A stretch of 64,000 nt of DNA from Todiramphus chloris collaris (lineage: Eukaryota > Chordata > Aves > Coraciiformes > Alcedinidae). The stretch spans positions 399,512 to 463,511 of the forward strand of contig JANVCC010000121.1 in NCBI GenBank assembly GCA_025345505.1, read 5' to 3'. The translations under genes and the position numbers were made by a program. This document shows positions 61,663 to 64,000 of this stretch, piece by piece (position 1 is the stretch's first letter; every line of letters starts with the position of its first letter). Under the pieces are notes generated by a model. That model searched no databases, had not been told where the DNA came from, and worked only from the letters and a program-made list of their open reading frames with translations.

Positions 61663-62870
61663 TTTGCCGCCGTCTGGGGAGGAGTTTTCATACCAGTGAT
61701 TGCATTAAAAAAGGGAAAAAAAAGATTAAAACAAACTCAGGGGATTTTTTTTTTTTTTTTTTTACCAAATGACATAAGGATATGAAGATTTTGATGTTTT
61801 ATCACAGAAGTTCCTGGTTTCGGACTACTGGAAGCACAGGAAGGCCAAGAGTTCTCTACAGAGCTACTGATGCTTATGCAACTGCTCTGTTCAATGTGAA
61901 AGTGAAGGATACGTGTGTGAGGGTGTGAAAACCCAGCACTGTAATTGGGTTTTTTTTTTAAGTGATGCCTGGAATTGCAAACTTTTTTCACTTGTTAACA
62001 ATATGTTGGCATAAAACTGCAGCTACATTTCATGGTTTGTCTTTGGAAGCAAACTGCTAGGTAGCAGTTACCTCGTGTACGCCATTTCACTGAACTGCAC
62101 GGTCCCAGCGGCAAATCTGGTGATCAGGCTTCTGAGAGGGACCTGGCGAGTCTCACCCTAGCGTGTACCGATGAGCTTAAGGTAGAGCTAGTGACAAACT
62201 GTGGTCAGTATCAGGTTTGACTGGGAATTCTGACACTTATAGAGGTGTGGTTTCTGTTCCTTTCTCTTCCTTCACCGGCTGACTACAGCTTGCTGCACTC
62301 AGTCGAGAGATGGCTCTGCATCGCGTCAGCCTGGGCGCTGCGTCATCGTTCCTTTCCTGGGCAGTGACTTCCCCTGGAGTGAAGGCATCCGAGTCAAGAG
62401 TGAACAGGCTTTTTCTCGCTTGCTGCTTGTCTCTCTGCCTGCCTGTCTTTCCGGCTCCAGAAGCTGTTTGTGCCTATTTGTACAGTGTATTTATGAAGAG
62501 GTGTCTCTGATCTCTGGAGAGCTGCCCTTGGCACTGACAGAAGCATGTTCAGTTCAGTTTTAGCTGTAGCCAGGAAATGAGAGCTGGAGAAGGGGCGCTT
62601 TTAGATGGACATACTTCACGCGTTAGTGAGTCAATTCCTGCAGTGTGAAAAGGGGGTTTATGGGAGCCTCTTTCCCTTTGCACGTACTTTTACTCTTCAA
62701 GTTGAGATGTACGAATGTTTCTTTTTTACCTTCTTCTGACTCCCAGACTAACATTGATTACTGAAATGGTTTTATAGTAAAAATCATGATATATGGCTCT
62801 TGTGTGATGGAATGTACATTTCAAAGATTTAATGCAAATAAATATTTGAAAATTTACAGCTTCTTTTGTC
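61663..62870 (+). other. ATP8B1: ATP8B1 3'UTR
   Basis: About 1.2 kb from the stop codon to just past an AATAAA signal. It contains a long T run (about 61747-61763) and a possible early variant signal ATTAAA (61704-61709), 42 nt after the stop. No coding potential is seen. Confidence 0.75.
62837..62842 (+). terminator. Poly(A) signal AATAAA of ATP8B1
   Basis: A canonical AATAAA, followed within 20-30 nt by T- and GT-rich sequence (CTTCTTTTGTCATATAT) suited to cleavage. It lies about 1.1 kb before the next gene's ATG. Confidence 0.7.
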
Positions 62871-63094
62871 ATATATATATGCGGGTAAGAATGGTGAGTA
62901 GGAAATGGAGATAACATCTCTCATGGAGACAGAGGGGGTTGCTCTCTACAAATAAGAAAAAAGCAAATCCCACTATGTGTTGGACTCCTAAAAACGTGTG
63001 TAATATTAAAATACTCAATATGGAGTTTGGGGTGGGTGTATTCCTTTTATTTCTAATGAGACTTACTAAAGACAAATATTTGTTCATAGGTAAC

Positions 63095-63292
63095 AACTGT
63101 TGCCAGAGGGCAAGAGGATGGGGCCAGGCTGCCCAGAGAGGGGGTGGAGTTTTACTTCTCTGGAGAGACTCCAAACCTGCCTCGATGCTGTGCCCCCTGC
63201 TCTGGGTGACCCTGTTCAAGCAGAGGGGTAGCACCCAGATGCTCTCCGGAGGGCCCTTCCAGCCCCACCGTCCTAGGATTCTGGGATTCATC
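63095..63292 (+). mobile_element. CR1 LINE 3' fragment, + orientation
   Basis: The sequence follows the CR1 3' end: CAGGCTGCCCAGAGAG, CTCTGGAGAGACTCCAAACC, then CCCTTCCAGCCCCACC and a terminal ATTCTGGGATTC. It is 5'-truncated, as usual for CR1, and inserted between the ATP8B1 poly(A) signal and the NARS1 island. Confidence 0.8.
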
Positions 63293-63463
63293 TCCTGTCT
63301 GCTTCCCAAGAACGTGGAGACCCTGTGTTGTGCAAGGCCAGCGGTCTAACGGCCATGTCCCGGGCCGAGCGCGGGTGGGACCCAAGATGCAAAGGGGGAC
63401 GCTATGAAAGGAGGGAGGCGGTGAGATTAGACACAGTGCCGAGCTGCAGTGCTCGCAGGGGAA

Positions 63464-63483
63464 TTACCGTGAATTCACGGTAA
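63464..63483. repeat. Perfect 20-bp palindrome
   Basis: TTACCGTGAATTCACGGTAA equals its own reverse complement. It sits at the upstream part of the NARS1 CpG island, about 500 bp before the ATG. Confidence 0.85.
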
Positions 63484-63814
63484 CGAACGTTCGCCCTCCT
63501 GCAACTCCTGACGCACAGGGAGGGTGCGATTGGAAGAGAGCTCCGGGCGCGTTTTGGACTGCCCGGGCTGGCAGCGAGAAGCGCTGGGACCTGACGGGAC
63601 GCGGCAGCGACGGAGCAGTGGGATGTGCGGGGACAACGGCGGGAAGCACCGAGACCCCAGGAGCGGTGAGGGGCGGCGGGGCAGCAGTGGCGGCGGGGAG
63701 CGGCGGGGGGGGGGGGCGGCGAGGGGCGGCGGAGCGGCAGTGTGGGTGCTGCCGGAAGCGGCGGGGCACGACTTCCTTCGCGTCGCTGCGAGCACGTGAC
63801 GCATAAGCGCGCTC

Positions 63815-63838
63815 CGTCACGTACGTCACTCGCGTCAC
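63815..63838 (+). promoter_or_regulatory. Three CGTCAC units at 9-bp spacing (CREB/ATF half-sites)
   Basis: CGTCA begins at 63815, 63824 and 63833, each followed by C. A reverse half-site (TGACG) is at 63797. CGTCA/TGACG is the CRE half-site recognised by CREB/ATF proteins. Confidence 0.55.
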
Positions 63839-63900
63839 CACGCGCAGGGTGCCGCCCCCCGGCGGCTCCGCCCCGTGGGCTCGGGCTCGGGCGGGGCGGC

Positions 63901-63909
63901 TGATGCAAG
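63901..63909 (+). promoter_or_regulatory. TGATGCAAG, ATF4/CEBP-type amino-acid response element
   Basis: It matches the CARE/AARE core TGATGCAA, 71 bp before the NARS1 ATG. ATF4 is known to activate many aminoacyl-tRNA synthetase genes on amino-acid shortage; binding here is inferred. Confidence 0.5.
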
Positions 63910-63979
63910 AGGGCTCGGGGCGGTGGAAGTGCGGTGACGGCACTTCCGGCGGGCTGCCGCGGCAGTGCGGGCTGCGACC

Positions 63980-64000
63980 ATGGCGGGAGAGGTGCTGGCG
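63980..64000 (+). CDS. NARS1: NARS1, cytosolic asparaginyl-tRNA synthetase (first 7 codons; cut by window edge)
   Basis: An ATG in strong Kozak context (GCGACCATGG) opens MAGEVLA. Human NARS1 begins MVLAELYVSD, so VLA aligns with its start. The call rests mainly on synteny (NARS1 follows ATP8B1 on the same strand in human) plus the CpG-island promoter. The enzyme is a class II synthetase that charges tRNA-Asn in the cytosol. Only 21 coding bases are visible, so no domain can be checked. Confidence 0.75.

Larger units (their letters stand above)
63350..64000 (+). promoter_or_regulatory. CpG island, NARS1 promoter
   Basis: This GC-rich, CpG-dense stretch runs off the right edge and contains the NARS1 start. 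Visible sites are an E-box CACGTG (63793-63798), three CGTCAC units 9 bp apart (63815, 63824, 63833), an ETS-type CACTTCCGG (63941-63949), a TGATGCAAG amino-acid-response-type element (63901-63909), and a G12 run (63705-63716). No TATA box is seen, which fits a housekeeping gene. Confidence 0.85.

Noticed and set aside
62939-63349. 136-codon + frame before NARS1
   Set aside because: It crosses a CR1 3' fragment and the gene gap, with no homology or splice support.

Overview
This is vertebrate nuclear DNA, almost certainly from a bird. The main content is one complete multi-exon gene on the + strand, ATP8B1 (phospholipid-transporting P4-ATPase, class I type 8B member 1), followed at the right edge by the first 21 coding bases of NARS1 (cytosolic asparaginyl-tRNA synthetase), also on +. 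The bird call rests on CR1 LINE fragments with the avian-type 3' end, a compact ATP8B1 (about 35 kb from CpG island to poly(A) signal), and a protein very close to human ATP8B1 but not mammalian. The ATP8B1-NARS1 order and orientation match human 18q21. From general knowledge this block is Z-linked in birds, but the sequence alone cannot show that.

Layout. Bases 1-25.9 kb are intergenic or distal regulatory DNA upstream of ATP8B1. I found no supportable gene there, only short tandem repeats, hairpins, a CR1 scrap, two G-quadruplex motifs, and some AT-rich stretches that look like candidate conserved elements. Bases 25.9-27.25 kb are a strong CpG island, the presumed ATP8B1 promoter with the noncoding first exon. 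Bases 27.3-39.07 kb are the long 5'UTR intron, with a MIR-like fragment and one candidate extra untranslated exon. Bases 39083-61662 carry 27 coding exons that join without any frame error into 1254 codons plus stop (human protein: 1251 aa). The 3'UTR runs to an AATAAA at 62837. A short CR1 fragment and then a second CpG island (about 63.35-64.0 kb, the NARS1 promoter) complete the window. The island has three CGTCAC units spaced 9 bp apart, an ETS site and an ATF4/CEBP-type element before the NARS1 ATG at 63980.

Function. ATP8B1 works with a CDC50/TMEM30 subunit to flip phospholipid to the cytosolic leaflet of apical membranes such as the bile canaliculus, and loss in humans causes PFIC1/BRIC1 cholestasis. 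NARS1 charges tRNA-Asn. They are neighbours by conserved synteny, with no sign of a shared pathway. The most notable sequence details are two GC-AG introns, a weak donor with a competing site 4 nt away, a tandem NAGNAG acceptor, and the dense control elements before NARS1. I found no novel multi-gene system. This is an ordinary vertebrate locus, and the splice and promoter details are the parts worth a second look.
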